A stretch of DNA of 32,177 bases from an uncultured Oscillospiraceae bacterium. GTDB taxonomy: Bacteria > Bacillota > Clostridia > Oscillospirales > Oscillospiraceae. Of this stretch, positions 16,295 through 25,529 are shown one piece after another. Each line of letters begins with the position of its first letter. The stretch's first letter is position 1. Under the pieces are notes generated by a model. It was not told the DNA's origin. It ran no database searches and saw nothing but the letters and a program-made list of their open reading frames with translations. Both the position numbers and the translations under genes were made by a program. The stretch is from NCBI GenBank assembly GCA_947591105.1, contig CANQDL010000010.1, positions 1 through 32,177 of the forward strand, read 5' to 3'.

Positions 16295-17728
16295 TTACCA
16301 GCCGAAGCCGCCGAAGAACTGGCGGAAGAAGTCGTCCATGTCGCCGAAGCCGTACTGATACTGCTGGTTCTGCTGGGGCTCCGGGGTGGTCTCCACAGGG
16401 GGCTGGCTCTCTCCGAAGGTGACGGTCAGGGTGAGGGTGCTGCCGTTGCGCCAGACGGTCATCTCCGCCGTCTCACCCACCTGGTGGGCGCGGATCATGG
16501 TGGTCATCTCGGTATAGCCCTCCACCGGCTCCCCGTCTATGGCAGTGACGATATCCCGCTCCAGCAGTCCCGCCTGGTCGGCGGGGCTGCCCTCGGTGAC
16601 AGAGCGGATATAGGCGCCCACCACCATGTTGTACCGCTCCGCCATGGAGTCGGTGACGGTGATGCCCGTCACGCCGATGGTGGCCCGATCCTTCACATAG
16701 CCGTACTGAATGATCTGATCGGCGATATGGCGGGCGTCCTCGATGGGGATGGCAAAGCCCAGGCCCTCGGTGCCGGACTCGCTGGTCTTGGCGGTGACCA
16801 CGCCGATCACGTGCCCCTGCTCGTCATAGACCGGCCCGCCGGAGTTGCCCTCGTTGACGGAGGCGTCGATCTGGAACATATTGATGGGGGCGCTGTCCGC
16901 GGAGGTGGTGATGGTTCGGTCGGTGGCGGAGATGATGCCGTTGCTCATGGAGAAGTTCAGTTCCCCCAGGGGGTTGCCCACCGGGTAGACCTCCCGGCCC
17001 ACCACGATGTCGTCCACCGCGCCCATGGTCACCGGCGTGAGCCCGGTGGCGTCCACCTTCAGCACGGCGATGTCGTTCACCTCGTCGTAGCCCACGATGG
17101 CGGCGGTATACTCCGTGCCGTCGTAAGTGAGCACCGACACCTCATACCCGCCCCGGCGGGCGTCCTCGATCACATGGTTGTTGGTCATGATATAGCCGTC
17201 GTCGCTGATGATGAAGCCGGAGCCGGACACGCTGGCGGCGCTGACCTGGCCGAAGTAGTTGGTGTAGGTGATCTCGGTGGTGACACCCACCACCTGCTGC
17301 TTTGCCAGCTCATAGATCCTCTCGCCCCGGGCCTCCTCCCTGTCGGAGGCCGATCCGGCCGCCGCCGCGCTCCCGGACGCGCCGGTCTGGGGCGTGGTCT
17401 CCGCAGGCGCCGTCGTGACCGCCGGCGCAGGGGTCGGGGACAGGGCGTCCTCTCCCCCGAAGCCGCCCCGCAGGAAGTACCAGGTTCCGCCCACGCCCAG
17501 CGCCGCCGCCAGCAGGGAGCAGACAAGACATATGGCGATCACCGCCCCGGCGCCCACGCCCTTCTTCCGCTCCTTCCGGCCGCCCTCCGGCGGCGTGGGA
17601 GGCGGCGCGGACGGAGACGAATAACTGCCGTAGCCGGGGGCATAGCCGCCGGCGCTGTAGTGGGCGGAGGCGTCCTGGGAGGCGTAGCTCTGGCCGCCGG
17701 AGTAGTCGTCGTTTTCGTAATCGTTCAT
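16295..17728 (-). CDS. S1C family trypsin-like serine protease with PDZ domain (HtrA/DegP-like)
   Basis: TM anchor; triad regions MTNNHVIEDA, NDIAVLKVD, NEGNSGGPVYDEQG; PDZ GSPADQAGLLERDIVTAIDG. Confidence 0.95.
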   Translation of the reverse strand: MNDYENDDYSGGQSYASQDASAHYSAGGYAPGYGSYSSPSAPPPTPPEGGRKERKKGVGAGAVIAICLVCSLLAAALGVGGTWYFLRGGFGGEDALSPTPAPAVTTAPAETTPQTGASGSAAAAGSASDREEARGERIYELAKQQVVGVTTEITYTNYFGQVSAASVSGSGFIISDDGYIMTNNHVIEDARRGGYEVSVLTYDGTEYTAAIVGYDEVNDIAVLKVDATGLTPVTMGAVDDIVVGREVYPVGNPLGELNFSMSNGIISATDRTITTSADSAPINMFQIDASVNEGNSGGPVYDEQGHVIGVVTAKTSESGTEGLGFAIPIEDARHIADQIIQYGYVKDRATIGVTGITVTDSMAERYNMVVGAYIRSVTEGSPADQAGLLERDIVTAIDGEPVEGYTEMTTMIRAHQVGETAEMTVWRNGSTLTLTVTFGESQPPVETTPEPQQNQQYQYGFGDMDDFFRQFFGGFGW

Positions 17729-17880
17729 GGTGTATCTCCTCCTTGGGAAAACCGATCCTTGGTATCTACAGTCTATAATTTAGCCCATCCCACCCGGCAT
17801 TTCCACAGAAATCTGTAAACAAATTATGGCTATTTTGTAACAGGCCCCCGGCGTCTCCCCCTCCCGGCGCAAAAAAGTCC

Positions 17881-17909
17881 TTGACAGACCGGGCTTGCAG
17901 GAGTAAAAT
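17881..17909 (+). promoter_or_regulatory. promoter of tetR-ABC operon
   Basis: TTGACA (17881-17886) -17- TAAAAT (17904-17909). Confidence 0.75.
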
Positions 17910-17952
17910 AACAATCGATATATAACATATGATATTTATTGGAGGGATTTCC

Positions 17953-18525
17953 ATGGCTCCAAAGATCAAGGTGACGGCGGAGCAGTTGCGCGCCGCGGGA
18001 CTGGACATCGTCCGCCGGGAAGGGCCCCAGGCCCTGAACGCCCGGGCGGTAGCGGCCAGGCTGGGCTGCTCCACCCAGCCGGTGTTCTCCAACTACGCCA
18101 CCGTGGAGGACTTGCAGCGGGACGTGCTGGCCGGGGCGCAGGCCCTGTTCCAGGCCCGGCTGGCCAGGGCCGTCGGCCAGGCCGGCTCCACGCCCCCCTA
18201 CAAGGCCATCGGCATGGCCTACATCGCCTTTGCCAAGGAGGAGCCGGCCCTTTTTCGGTGGCTGTTCATGCGCAGCCGGCAGGGGGAGCAGATCCCCGAC
18301 GGCCGGGAGGAAAACGCCGGGATCATCCGGCTCATCATGGACAAGACGGGCCTGGACGAGGACGCCGCCTGGCTCTTTCACATGGAGATGTGGATATTCG
18401 TCCACGGCCTGGGGGCCATGCTGGCCACGGGGTACGCGGACTGGCCTCAGGCGCTGGTGAGCGATATGCTCACGGACATGTTCCAGGGTCTGCTGGCCCG
18501 CTTCAGACAGAAGGGAGAGACGTGA
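17953..18525 (+). CDS. TetR/AcrR family transcriptional regulator
   Basis: VTAEQLRAAGLDIVRREGPQALNARAVAARLGCSTQPVFSNYATVEDLQRDV; GGAGGG RBS before ATG. Confidence 0.92.
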   Translation: MAPKIKVTAEQLRAAGLDIVRREGPQALNARAVAARLGCSTQPVFSNYATVEDLQRDVLAGAQALFQARLARAVGQAGSTPPYKAIGMAYIAFAKEEPALFRWLFMRSRQGEQIPDGREENAGIIRLIMDKTGLDEDAAWLFHMEMWIFVHGLGAMLATGYADWPQALVSDMLTDMFQGLLARFRQKGET

Positions 18526-18526
18526 T

Positions 18527-19255
18527 ATGGACGGCATCCGGATCACCGGCCTGACCAAGCGGTACGGGCCCGTCACGGCGGTGGACGATCTCACGCTGAC
18601 CATCCCGGCGGGGGAGCTGTTCGCCCTGCTGGGGGTCAACGGGGCGGGCAAGACCACCACCGTGCGGATGCTCTGCTGCCTGACCCGCCCTGACGGGGGC
18701 GACGCGCTGGTGTGCGGGCAGAGCGTGGTGCGCAGTCCCCAGGCGGTGAAGGAGAGGATCGGCCTGTCCCCCCAGCAGACGGCTGTGGCCCTCAATCTGA
18801 CGGCCCGGGAGAATCTTCTCTTCATGGCCGGGGTGCACGGCATGGCCCGGGCCGAGGCCGTCCGCCGGGCAGAGCAGCTGACGGAGCAGCTGGGCCTTGG
18901 GCCGATCCTCTCCCGGCGGGCCAAGATCCTGTCCGGCGGCTGGCAGCGGCGGCTGAGCATCGCCATGGCCCTGATCGCCCGGCCCCAGGTGCTGTTTTTG
19001 GACGAGCCCACCCTGGGCCTGGACGTGCTGGCCCGCTCCGCCCTGTGGGACGTGATCCGCTCCCTGGAGGGGGTCACCACGGTGCTGACCACCCATTATA
19101 TGGAGGAGGCGGAGGCCCTGTCCGGCCGGGTGGGGATCATGGCGGCCGGGCGGCTTCTGTGCGCGGGCACGGCGCGGCAGCTGAAGGACAGAGCCGGATG
19201 CGACCGGTTTGAGGACGCCTTCGTGGCCATTGTAAAGGAGGCGGGCGCGGCATGA
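18527..19255 (+). CDS. ABC transporter ATP-binding protein
   Basis: LLGVNGAGKTTTVRML, ILSGGWQRRLSIAMALIARPQVLFLDEPTLGLD. Confidence 0.94.
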   Translation: MDGIRITGLTKRYGPVTAVDDLTLTIPAGELFALLGVNGAGKTTTVRMLCCLTRPDGGDALVCGQSVVRSPQAVKERIGLSPQQTAVALNLTARENLLFMAGVHGMARAEAVRRAEQLTEQLGLGPILSRRAKILSGGWQRRLSIAMALIARPQVLFLDEPTLGLDVLARSALWDVIRSLEGVTTVLTTHYMEEAEALSGRVGIMAAGRLLCAGTARQLKDRAGCDRFEDAFVAIVKEAGAA

Positions 19256-19983
19256 AAACGCTGCTCTTTTCCGGCCGGACGGCAAAAGAGATCCTCCGCG
19301 ACCCCCTGACGGCGCTCTTCGGGCTCGGCTTTCCCCTGATCCTTTTGCTGCTGCTCACGGCCATCCAGAAAAACGTGCCGGTATCCCTGTTCACTCTGGA
19401 CAGTCTCACCCCCGGGGTGGCGGTGTTCGGCCTGTCCTTCGTCACCCTCTTCGCCGCCACCCTCATCGCCAGGGATCGGCGCGGCAGCTTTCTCCGGCGG
19501 CTGTACACCACGCCCCTGACCCCGGCCAATTATATCCTGGGCTACGCCCTGCCCCTGATCCCCATGGGCTTGTGCCAGAGCGGGGTCTGCTACGCCGCGG
19601 CGGTGTGTCTGGGCCTGCCCGCCACGCACAACATCCCGCTGGCCATACTGGCCGGGCTGCCCACGGGCCTTTTCTTCATCGGGCTGGGACTGCTGTGCGG
19701 GACGGTCTTTTCCGACCGGCAGGTGGGCGGGCTGTGCGGGGCGCTGCTGACTAACCTGACCGCGTGGCTTTCCGGCGCCTGGTTCGACGTGGCCATGGTG
19801 GGCGGGTGGTTCTCCCGTCTGGCCCGGGTCCTGCCCTTTCTCCACGCCGTGCAGCTGCAGCGGGCGGCTCTGGCCGGGGATCTGGCCCAGGCCCTGCCCC
19901 ATCTGTGGTGGGTGCTGGGGTACGCCGCCGTCGCCGCCGGGGCGGCCGGGGCGGTGTTCGCGGCAAAAATGGGGAAAAACTGA
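19252..19983 (+). CDS. ABC transporter permease (ABC-2 type)
   Basis: 6 hydrophobic segments; overlaps the ATPase gene by 4 bp (ATGA); RDPLTALFGLGFPLILLLLL...GGSFLRRLYTTPLTPANYILGYALP-type. Confidence 0.9.
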   Translation: MKTLLFSGRTAKEILRDPLTALFGLGFPLILLLLLTAIQKNVPVSLFTLDSLTPGVAVFGLSFVTLFAATLIARDRRGSFLRRLYTTPLTPANYILGYALPLIPMGLCQSGVCYAAAVCLGLPATHNIPLAILAGLPTGLFFIGLGLLCGTVFSDRQVGGLCGALLTNLTAWLSGAWFDVAMVGGWFSRLARVLPFLHAVQLQRAALAGDLAQALPHLWWVLGYAAVAAGAAGAVFAAKMGKN

Positions 19984-20150
19984 ATCCGGCGCGGTTTTTC
20001 GTCCGCCTGTAAGGTTTTTCAAACTGTTAACACTTTCCCCCACGGAATGGGTTACAATGATTATCTGGCAAAGCGGCGCGGCGCCTCGGGGCGTTTCGCC
20101 ATCAGATGATATTATAGTATGCCCAGACAGAATCCTGTGGGAGGCCCATT

Positions 20151-21455
20151 TTGAAGCACGACCGGCAAAACCGACCCTCCAGTCCGGAGGCGTCGGAATA
20201 TCATATTGTCCGCCCGGAGCAGTATCTGTACAGCGACGCGGAGTACAGATCCGCCCCCCGGGAGGGCGGGCCGGTCTATGGCTATAACCCCTCCCGCTAT
20301 TACGACGCGGACGGAAATCGGGACTGTCACCGGGGCCAGCTGGGACTGAAGACCATCCTGGTGCTGTGCCTGGTGTGTATGATCGTGTCGGGCATACTGG
20401 GCATGGGCGGGCTGTACCTGCTGGCCCGGAACCGGCAGCCGGCCGCGGCGGAGGACAGCGGTCTGGCCGCGTTTTACGCCGACGCCGATCCCCAGGAGCA
20501 GCAGCAGGGCCCCCTGACGCTGACAGCCATCCCGGCGGGGGCCGTGCCCATGGCCGGCGAGGAGCTCTACGCCATGGCCTGCGGCCAGGTGGTGGCCGTG
20601 ACGGCCACCGCGCCCCAGGGCGGGAGCCTCTCCGGCTCCGGCATCGTGGTCAGCGCGGACGGATATATCCTCACCAACTACCACGTGATCCAGGCCGGCG
20701 CGCTCAACGGATGGCCCATCACCGCCGTCACCTTCTCCGGCGACCGGTATGACGCCCAGCTGGTAGGCACGGAGGCGGAAAGCGATCTGGCCGTGCTGAA
20801 GGTGGAGGCCCAGGGACTGAGCGCCGCCGTGCTGGGGGACTCGGACGCGCTGTCGGTGGGACAGCGGGTGTATGCCGTGGGCAACCCCCTTGGGGAGCTG
20901 AACTTCTCCATGACCAGGGGCGTGATCTCCGCCCAGGATCGGCTCATCACCGCCGGGGAGAACACCCTGGCCAATATGTTCCAGTTCGACGCCGCCGTCA
21001 ACAGCGGAAACTCCGGTGGGCCCGTATACAACACCTACGGCCAGGTGGTGGGGATCGTCACCGCCAAGTACTCCTCCAGCGGCGTGGAGGGGCTGGGCTT
21101 CGCCATTCCCAGCACCGACGCCTACGCCATCGCAAACGAGCTGATCAACAAGGGCTACGTCTCCGGCAAGGCCTATCTGGGCCTGACCCTCCGCTCCGTC
21201 ACCCCCTCCGCCGCCCGGTATTTCGACATGCCCATGGGGGCCTATATCTCCGCCGTGGAGGCCGGCAGCAACGCCGACATGGCCGGGCTCCGGCCCGGGG
21301 ACATCGTCACCGCCGTGGACGGCCAGAGCATCTCCAACGCGGACGAGATGGTGGCCCTCACCCGCGCCTACAAGGCCGGGGACACCGCCGCGCTCACCGT
21401 CAGCCGCAGCGGCGAGGATATCACCGTCACCGTCACATTCGGCAGCGCCGGGTGA
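20151..21455 (+). CDS. S1C family trypsin-like serine protease with PDZ domain (second HtrA-like paralog)
   Basis: TTG start; TM anchor; LTNYHVIQAG, SDLAVLKVEAQG, NSGNSGGPVYNTYG; PDZ SNADMAGLRPGDIVTAVDG. Confidence 0.93.
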   Translation: MKHDRQNRPSSPEASEYHIVRPEQYLYSDAEYRSAPREGGPVYGYNPSRYYDADGNRDCHRGQLGLKTILVLCLVCMIVSGILGMGGLYLLARNRQPAAAEDSGLAAFYADADPQEQQQGPLTLTAIPAGAVPMAGEELYAMACGQVVAVTATAPQGGSLSGSGIVVSADGYILTNYHVIQAGALNGWPITAVTFSGDRYDAQLVGTEAESDLAVLKVEAQGLSAAVLGDSDALSVGQRVYAVGNPLGELNFSMTRGVISAQDRLITAGENTLANMFQFDAAVNSGNSGGPVYNTYGQVVGIVTAKYSSSGVEGLGFAIPSTDAYAIANELINKGYVSGKAYLGLTLRSVTPSAARYFDMPMGAYISAVEAGSNADMAGLRPGDIVTAVDGQSISNADEMVALTRAYKAGDTAALTVSRSGEDITVTVTFGSAG

Positions 21456-21474
21456 GCGGATCACAAGACAGCCA

Positions 21475-21513
21475 GACGGCGTCCGGATGAGACCGGACGC
21501 CGTCCTTCTTTTT
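21475..21513 (+). terminator. rho-independent terminator
   Basis: GACGGCGTCCGG-atgaga-CCGGACGCCGTC then CTTCTTTTT. Confidence 0.9.
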
Positions 21514-21534
21514 CGGCAAGCGCTCCGCCGGGGT

Positions 21535-22983
21535 TCAGGGCCTTTCGTGGAGCAGATCGTTTTTGATGTCCCAGAGCTTTTGGGACAGATCCACATAGTA
21601 CCGGTGGGGATTTTCAAACCGGCGCACCTCTTCCCACAGGGTGTCCGTCTGGGCCGCGCAGTAAGTCTTTATGTCCTCCAGAGAGGGCTTTTCGTACACC
21701 AGCTGTCCCCCCTTGAAAATGGGCACCAGAAGCTCCCGGGCGGCGAAGTCATAGACCTCCTTCCGCTTCCAGGTGGCCTCCGGATCAAAGATCACCAGAT
21801 TCTTGCTGTCGTCCACCGTCTCGTCGTACACGCACAGGTAGTCGGCCAGGGCCTTGCCCGTGTCCCGGGCGTAGAGGCGGTAGAGCTTTTTGAAGTGGGG
21901 ATTGGTGATCTTGCCCGTGTTCTCGCTGATCTTGATCTTGGGGGTGATGGAGCCGTCCGGATTCTCCACGGCGGCCAGCTTATACACCCCGCCGAACACC
22001 GGCTCGCTCCTGGCGGTGATCAGCCGCTCGCCCACCCCGAAGCAGTCGATGCACGCCCCCTGCCCGATCAGATCCCGGATCAGATACTCGTCCAGGGAGT
22101 TGGAGGTGGTGATGGTGCACTCCGGCCAGCCCGCCTCGTCCAGCATCTTCCGGGCCTGGCGGGACAGATAGGCCAGGTCGCCGGAGTCCAGCCGGATGCC
22201 GCACTTTTTGATGCCCATGGGCCGAAGGATCTCGTCAAAGGCGCGGATGGCGTTGGGCACGCCGCTGTGCAGGGTATTATAGGTGTCCACCAAAAGGGTG
22301 GCGCTGGTGGGATAGGTCTTGCAGTAGGCCCGGAAGGCGTCCAGCTCCGTGTCGAACATCTGCACCCAGGCGTGGGCCATGGTGCCCCCGGCGGGCACGC
22401 CGTACAGCTGGTCGGAGATGGCGCAGGCCGTCCCGGCGCAGCCGCCGATATAGGCCGCCCGTGCGCCCACGATGGCCGCGTCCGCCCCCTGGGCCCGCCG
22501 GGAGCCAAACTCCAGCACCGTCCGCCCCTTGGCCGCCCGCACGATCCGGTTGGCCTTGGTGGCGATGAGGCTCTGGTGGTTTATGACGCACAGCATGTAC
22601 GTCTCCAGCAGCTGGGCCTGGATGGCCGGGGCCCGCACCACCAGCAGCGGCTCCTTGGGGAACACCGGCGTGCCCTCCGGCACCGCCCAGATGTCCCCGG
22701 TGAACCTGAAGTCGGCCAGATAGCTTAAAAAATCCTCGGAAAAAATGCCCCGGCCCCGCAGATAGTCGATGTCGGCCTTGCCAAAGTGCAGATCCTGCAC
22801 ATAGTCGATCACCTGCTCCAGGCCCGCCGCGATGGCAAAGCCGCCGCCGTCCGGCACGCTGCGGAAAAAGAGGTCAAAATAGCAGACGCGGTCGGCCATG
22901 CCCGCGGCCAGGTAGCCGTTCCCCATGGTCAGCTCGTAAAAATCGCACAGCATGGTCAAATTGCGTTCCGTCTCATTCGTCAT
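21535..22983 (-). CDS. pncB: nicotinate phosphoribosyltransferase
   Basis: LTMLCDFYELTMGNGYLAAGMADRVCYFDLFFRSVPDGGGFAIAAGLEQVIDYV...EFGSRRAQGADAAIVGARAAYIGGCAGT...GIRLDSGDLAYLS. Confidence 0.95.
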   Translation of the reverse strand: MTNETERNLTMLCDFYELTMGNGYLAAGMADRVCYFDLFFRSVPDGGGFAIAAGLEQVIDYVQDLHFGKADIDYLRGRGIFSEDFLSYLADFRFTGDIWAVPEGTPVFPKEPLLVVRAPAIQAQLLETYMLCVINHQSLIATKANRIVRAAKGRTVLEFGSRRAQGADAAIVGARAAYIGGCAGTACAISDQLYGVPAGGTMAHAWVQMFDTELDAFRAYCKTYPTSATLLVDTYNTLHSGVPNAIRAFDEILRPMGIKKCGIRLDSGDLAYLSRQARKMLDEAGWPECTITTSNSLDEYLIRDLIGQGACIDCFGVGERLITARSEPVFGGVYKLAAVENPDGSITPKIKISENTGKITNPHFKKLYRLYARDTGKALADYLCVYDETVDDSKNLVIFDPEATWKRKEVYDFAARELLVPIFKGGQLVYEKPSLEDIKTYCAAQTDTLWEEVRRFENPHRYYVDLSQKLWDIKNDLLHERP

Positions 22984-23012
22984 GGCCTTGTCTCCATTCG
23001 GGTGTGATTATT

Positions 23013-23028
23013 TGTAATCTTAATTACA
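23013..23028. promoter_or_regulatory. inverted repeat, operator candidate at the pncB transcription start
   Basis: TGTAAT-ctta-ATTACA. Confidence 0.55.
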
Positions 23029-23029
23029 C

Positions 23030-23058
23030 ATTATAGCGTTGAAACCGCCGGAAAGCAA
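23030..23058 (-). promoter_or_regulatory. pncB promoter
   Basis: Minus strand TTGCTT (23058-23053) -17- TATAAT (23035-23030). Confidence 0.7.
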
Positions 23059-23067
23059 TTATATAAT
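23039..23067 (+). promoter_or_regulatory. galactokinase-family gene promoter
   Basis: TTGAAA (23039-23044) -17- TATAAT (23062-23067); overlaps the divergent pncB promoter. Confidence 0.7.
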
Positions 23068-23154
23068 GATATTTTGTAAAGTAAAATGTGTGATTATAGC
23101 CTCTCGCCGGCGTCGAACCGGCGGGAGGACACAGCGAAAAGGCTGATAAGATAT

Positions 23155-24321
23155 ATGACAAGATTTTTCTGTCCCGGCCGGGTAGAGCTTGCCGGGAATC
23201 ATACCGATCATCAGCGGGGCCGGGTCATGGCGGCGGCCATGGATCTGGGGATCACTGCGGAGGCGGAGCCCAACGACGAGGGCGTCATCCGCGTGTTCTG
23301 CGAGGGCTTCGACCCCATATGCGTGGATCTCACTCGGCTCTGGCCGGACGAGAAGGAGAAGGGCACCTCCGCCGCGCTGGTGCGTGGCATAGCCGCCGCG
23401 CTGGCGGAGAGCGCGCCGTCCCTGCGGGGCTTTGACGCCTATCTGTTCAGCGACCTGCCCGCCGGGCAGGGGCTGGCCTCCTCCTCGGCCTTCACGGTGC
23501 TGATCGGATTCATCCTGGCCTCCTTTGCCGGGGCCGACATACCCCCGGAGGAGCTGGCCCGGGCGGCCCAGCGGGTGGAGGCCCGGTGGTTCGGCAAGGC
23601 CGGCGGCCCGGCCGACGCGCTGGCCTGCGCCCTGGGCGGCGGGGTCTATCTGGACGTGCTGGAGAACAAGCTGGTGCAGCTGGAATGCGACTTTGACGGT
23701 CTGGGACTGGCCATGTGCCTGACGGGCACAGGCGGCAGCGTGGTGCAGGCGGAGCCCGCCTACGCCCAGATCGCCGCCGATATGACGGCGGTGGCCGAGA
23801 GCTTCGGAGAGCCCTTTCTGGCCAAGGTGCGTGGCCCGGTGTTCGACAGCCGCTGGCCGGAGCACAAGAGCGACCCCCGGTGGATGCGGGCCCGGCATTT
23901 CTTTGACGAGACATGGCGCGTGGCCTCCATGGCGGATGCGCTGGGCCTGCGGGACGGCCAGCGGTACATGGAGCTGATGAACCAGTCCGGGCGCAGCTCG
24001 GAGGTGCTTTTGAAGAACATCTGGTCGGAGGTCTGCGGCGACGGGCTCATCTGGGGCCTGGAGGAATCGGGCCGGCTCCTGGACGGGGTGGGCGCCTGGC
24101 GGGTGCACAGCGGCGGCTTTGCCGGATACGTGCAGGCGCTGATGCCGGAGCCCTACTTTGAGAGCTACCGGGCGGCCATGGACGAGATGTTCGGGGACGG
24201 CGCCTGCCAGCGGATACGGATCACCCCCCGGGGCGTCCGGCTGGCCCAGGACGAGAAGCGGCTCTTCGCCCCCCGCAGGGAGCGGGGCTTCCCGGACGAC
24301 GCCGTGTCCCTGCTGGGATAA
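23155..24321 (+). CDS. galactokinase family protein (GHMP kinase)
   Basis: CPGRVELAGNHTDHQRGRVMAAAMDLG, GHMP GQGLASSSAF, KAGGPADALACALGG, C-terminal GAWRVHSGGFAGYVQALMP. Confidence 0.88.
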   Translation: MTRFFCPGRVELAGNHTDHQRGRVMAAAMDLGITAEAEPNDEGVIRVFCEGFDPICVDLTRLWPDEKEKGTSAALVRGIAAALAESAPSLRGFDAYLFSDLPAGQGLASSSAFTVLIGFILASFAGADIPPEELARAAQRVEARWFGKAGGPADALACALGGGVYLDVLENKLVQLECDFDGLGLAMCLTGTGGSVVQAEPAYAQIAADMTAVAESFGEPFLAKVRGPVFDSRWPEHKSDPRWMRARHFFDETWRVASMADALGLRDGQRYMELMNQSGRSSEVLLKNIWSEVCGDGLIWGLEESGRLLDGVGAWRVHSGGFAGYVQALMPEPYFESYRAAMDEMFGDGACQRIRITPRGVRLAQDEKRLFAPRRERGFPDDAVSLLG

Positions 24322-24333
24322 AAAAGAGGATAC

Positions 24334-24369
24334 AAAAAACCTGCTGCAATCTCTTGCAGCAGGTTTTTT
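24334..24369 (+). terminator. rho-independent terminator (bidirectional)
   Basis: AAAAAACCTGCTGCAA-tctc-TTGCAGCAGGTTTTTT. Confidence 0.9.
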
Positions 24370-24381
24370 CTTGTATTGGGA

Positions 24382-24867
24382 TCAGTCCTCGGGCTCCTTT
24401 TTGGGCTCCTTTTTGGGCTCCTCGCCGCCCAGCTCAAACTCCAGCGCCTCCCCGCAGGCGGGGCACTGGATGTGGCCCTGGGCCAGGACGCCCTCGTCGA
24501 AGGTCACGGTCTGGCCGCAGCTGGGGCACTCGCACTCGTAAAACACGGTCTTGCCGTCCCAGGGCTCTGCGTCCTCGTCGTCGTCCTCGTCCATGTCATC
24601 GTCCATATCGTCGTCCATGTCGTCATCCATATCGTCCTCGTCGTCCTCGCCGAACACGATATCCTCCACGTCCTCCAGATCATCACTGACGGCGTCCAGG
24701 CCCTCGCTCAGCTCGGCCACATCCGCGCCCAGATCGTCCAGATCCAGCGCCAGATCCTCCAGGATGTCCAAGATGGTGGACAGGATCTTCCCCTCCTTGG
24801 TGGCGGGGTCGGTGCCGTAGCCCTCGGCCAGGCCCTTCAGATACGCGACTTTTTCAGAAGTGGTCAT
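24382..24867 (-). CDS. CD1247 N-terminal domain-containing protein with acidic linker and zinc-ribbon-like C-terminus
   Basis: MTTSEKVAYLKGLAEGYGTDPATKEGKILSTILDILEDLALDLDDL...DDEDDMDDDMDDDMDDDMDEDDDEDAE...CECPSCGQ...CPACGE. Confidence 0.85.
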   Translation of the reverse strand: MTTSEKVAYLKGLAEGYGTDPATKEGKILSTILDILEDLALDLDDLGADVAELSEGLDAVSDDLEDVEDIVFGEDDEDDMDDDMDDDMDDDMDEDDDEDAEPWDGKTVFYECECPSCGQTVTFDEGVLAQGHIQCPACGEALEFELGGEEPKKEPKKEPED

Positions 24868-24892
24868 GTCAATGCCTCCTTTGAAGCGCAGC

Positions 24893-25456
24893 TTATCCCT
24901 TGGCTCTGCCCAGATACTCCCCGGTACGGGTGTCGATCTCGATGCGCTCACCCGGCTCGATGAACAGGGGCACCTTGATCTCGGCGCCGGTCTCCAGGGT
25001 GGCGGGCTTGGTGGCGTTGGTGGCGGTGTTGCCGGCAAAGCCGGGGTCGGTCTCGGTGATGGTCAGGGTCACGAAGTTGGGGGGATCTACCGCAAACACC
25101 ACGCCCTTGTAGGAGCTGATGGTGCAGACCTCGTTCTCCTTGACGAAACGGAAGCCGTCGGACAGCTTGGACTTGTCGATGGGCACCAGCTCGTAGGTCT
25201 CCCCGTCCATGAAGTAGTAGATATCCCCGTCGGCGTAGCTGTACTCCATGTTCTTGCGCTCCACGTAGGCGTTCTCAAACTTCTGGGTGGGGTTGAAGGA
25301 GGTCTCCACCACAGCGCCGGTGATGACGTTCTTCATCTTGGTGCGCACAAAGGGGGAGCCCTTGCCGGGCTTGACGTGCTGGAATTCGATGACCTGCATG
25401 ACCTGGCCGTCCATCTCGAAGGTCACGCCGTTGCGGAATTCGCCTGCTGAAATCAT
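24893..25456 (-). CDS. efp: elongation factor P
   Basis: [74 protein letters not shown]. Confidence 0.98.
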   Translation of the reverse strand: MISAGEFRNGVTFEMDGQVMQVIEFQHVKPGKGSPFVRTKMKNVITGAVVETSFNPTQKFENAYVERKNMEYSYADGDIYYFMDGETYELVPIDKSKLSDGFRFVKENEVCTISSYKGVVFAVDPPNFVTLTITETDPGFAGNTATNATKPATLETGAEIKVPLFIEPGERIEIDTRTGEYLGRAKG

Positions 25457-25529
25457 ATAAATATCCTCCGTATGAGTGTTTGTACTAACGATTTATTTTA
25501 CTATATATTTTCCGCTTTGACAACCCTTT

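Noticed and set aside
23086-23154. N-terminal 23-aa extension of the galactokinase-family ORF
   Set aside because: Homology starts at MTRFFCPGRVELAGNHTDHQ (23155); the extension covers an untranslated hairpin region, though the RBS at 23155 is weak.
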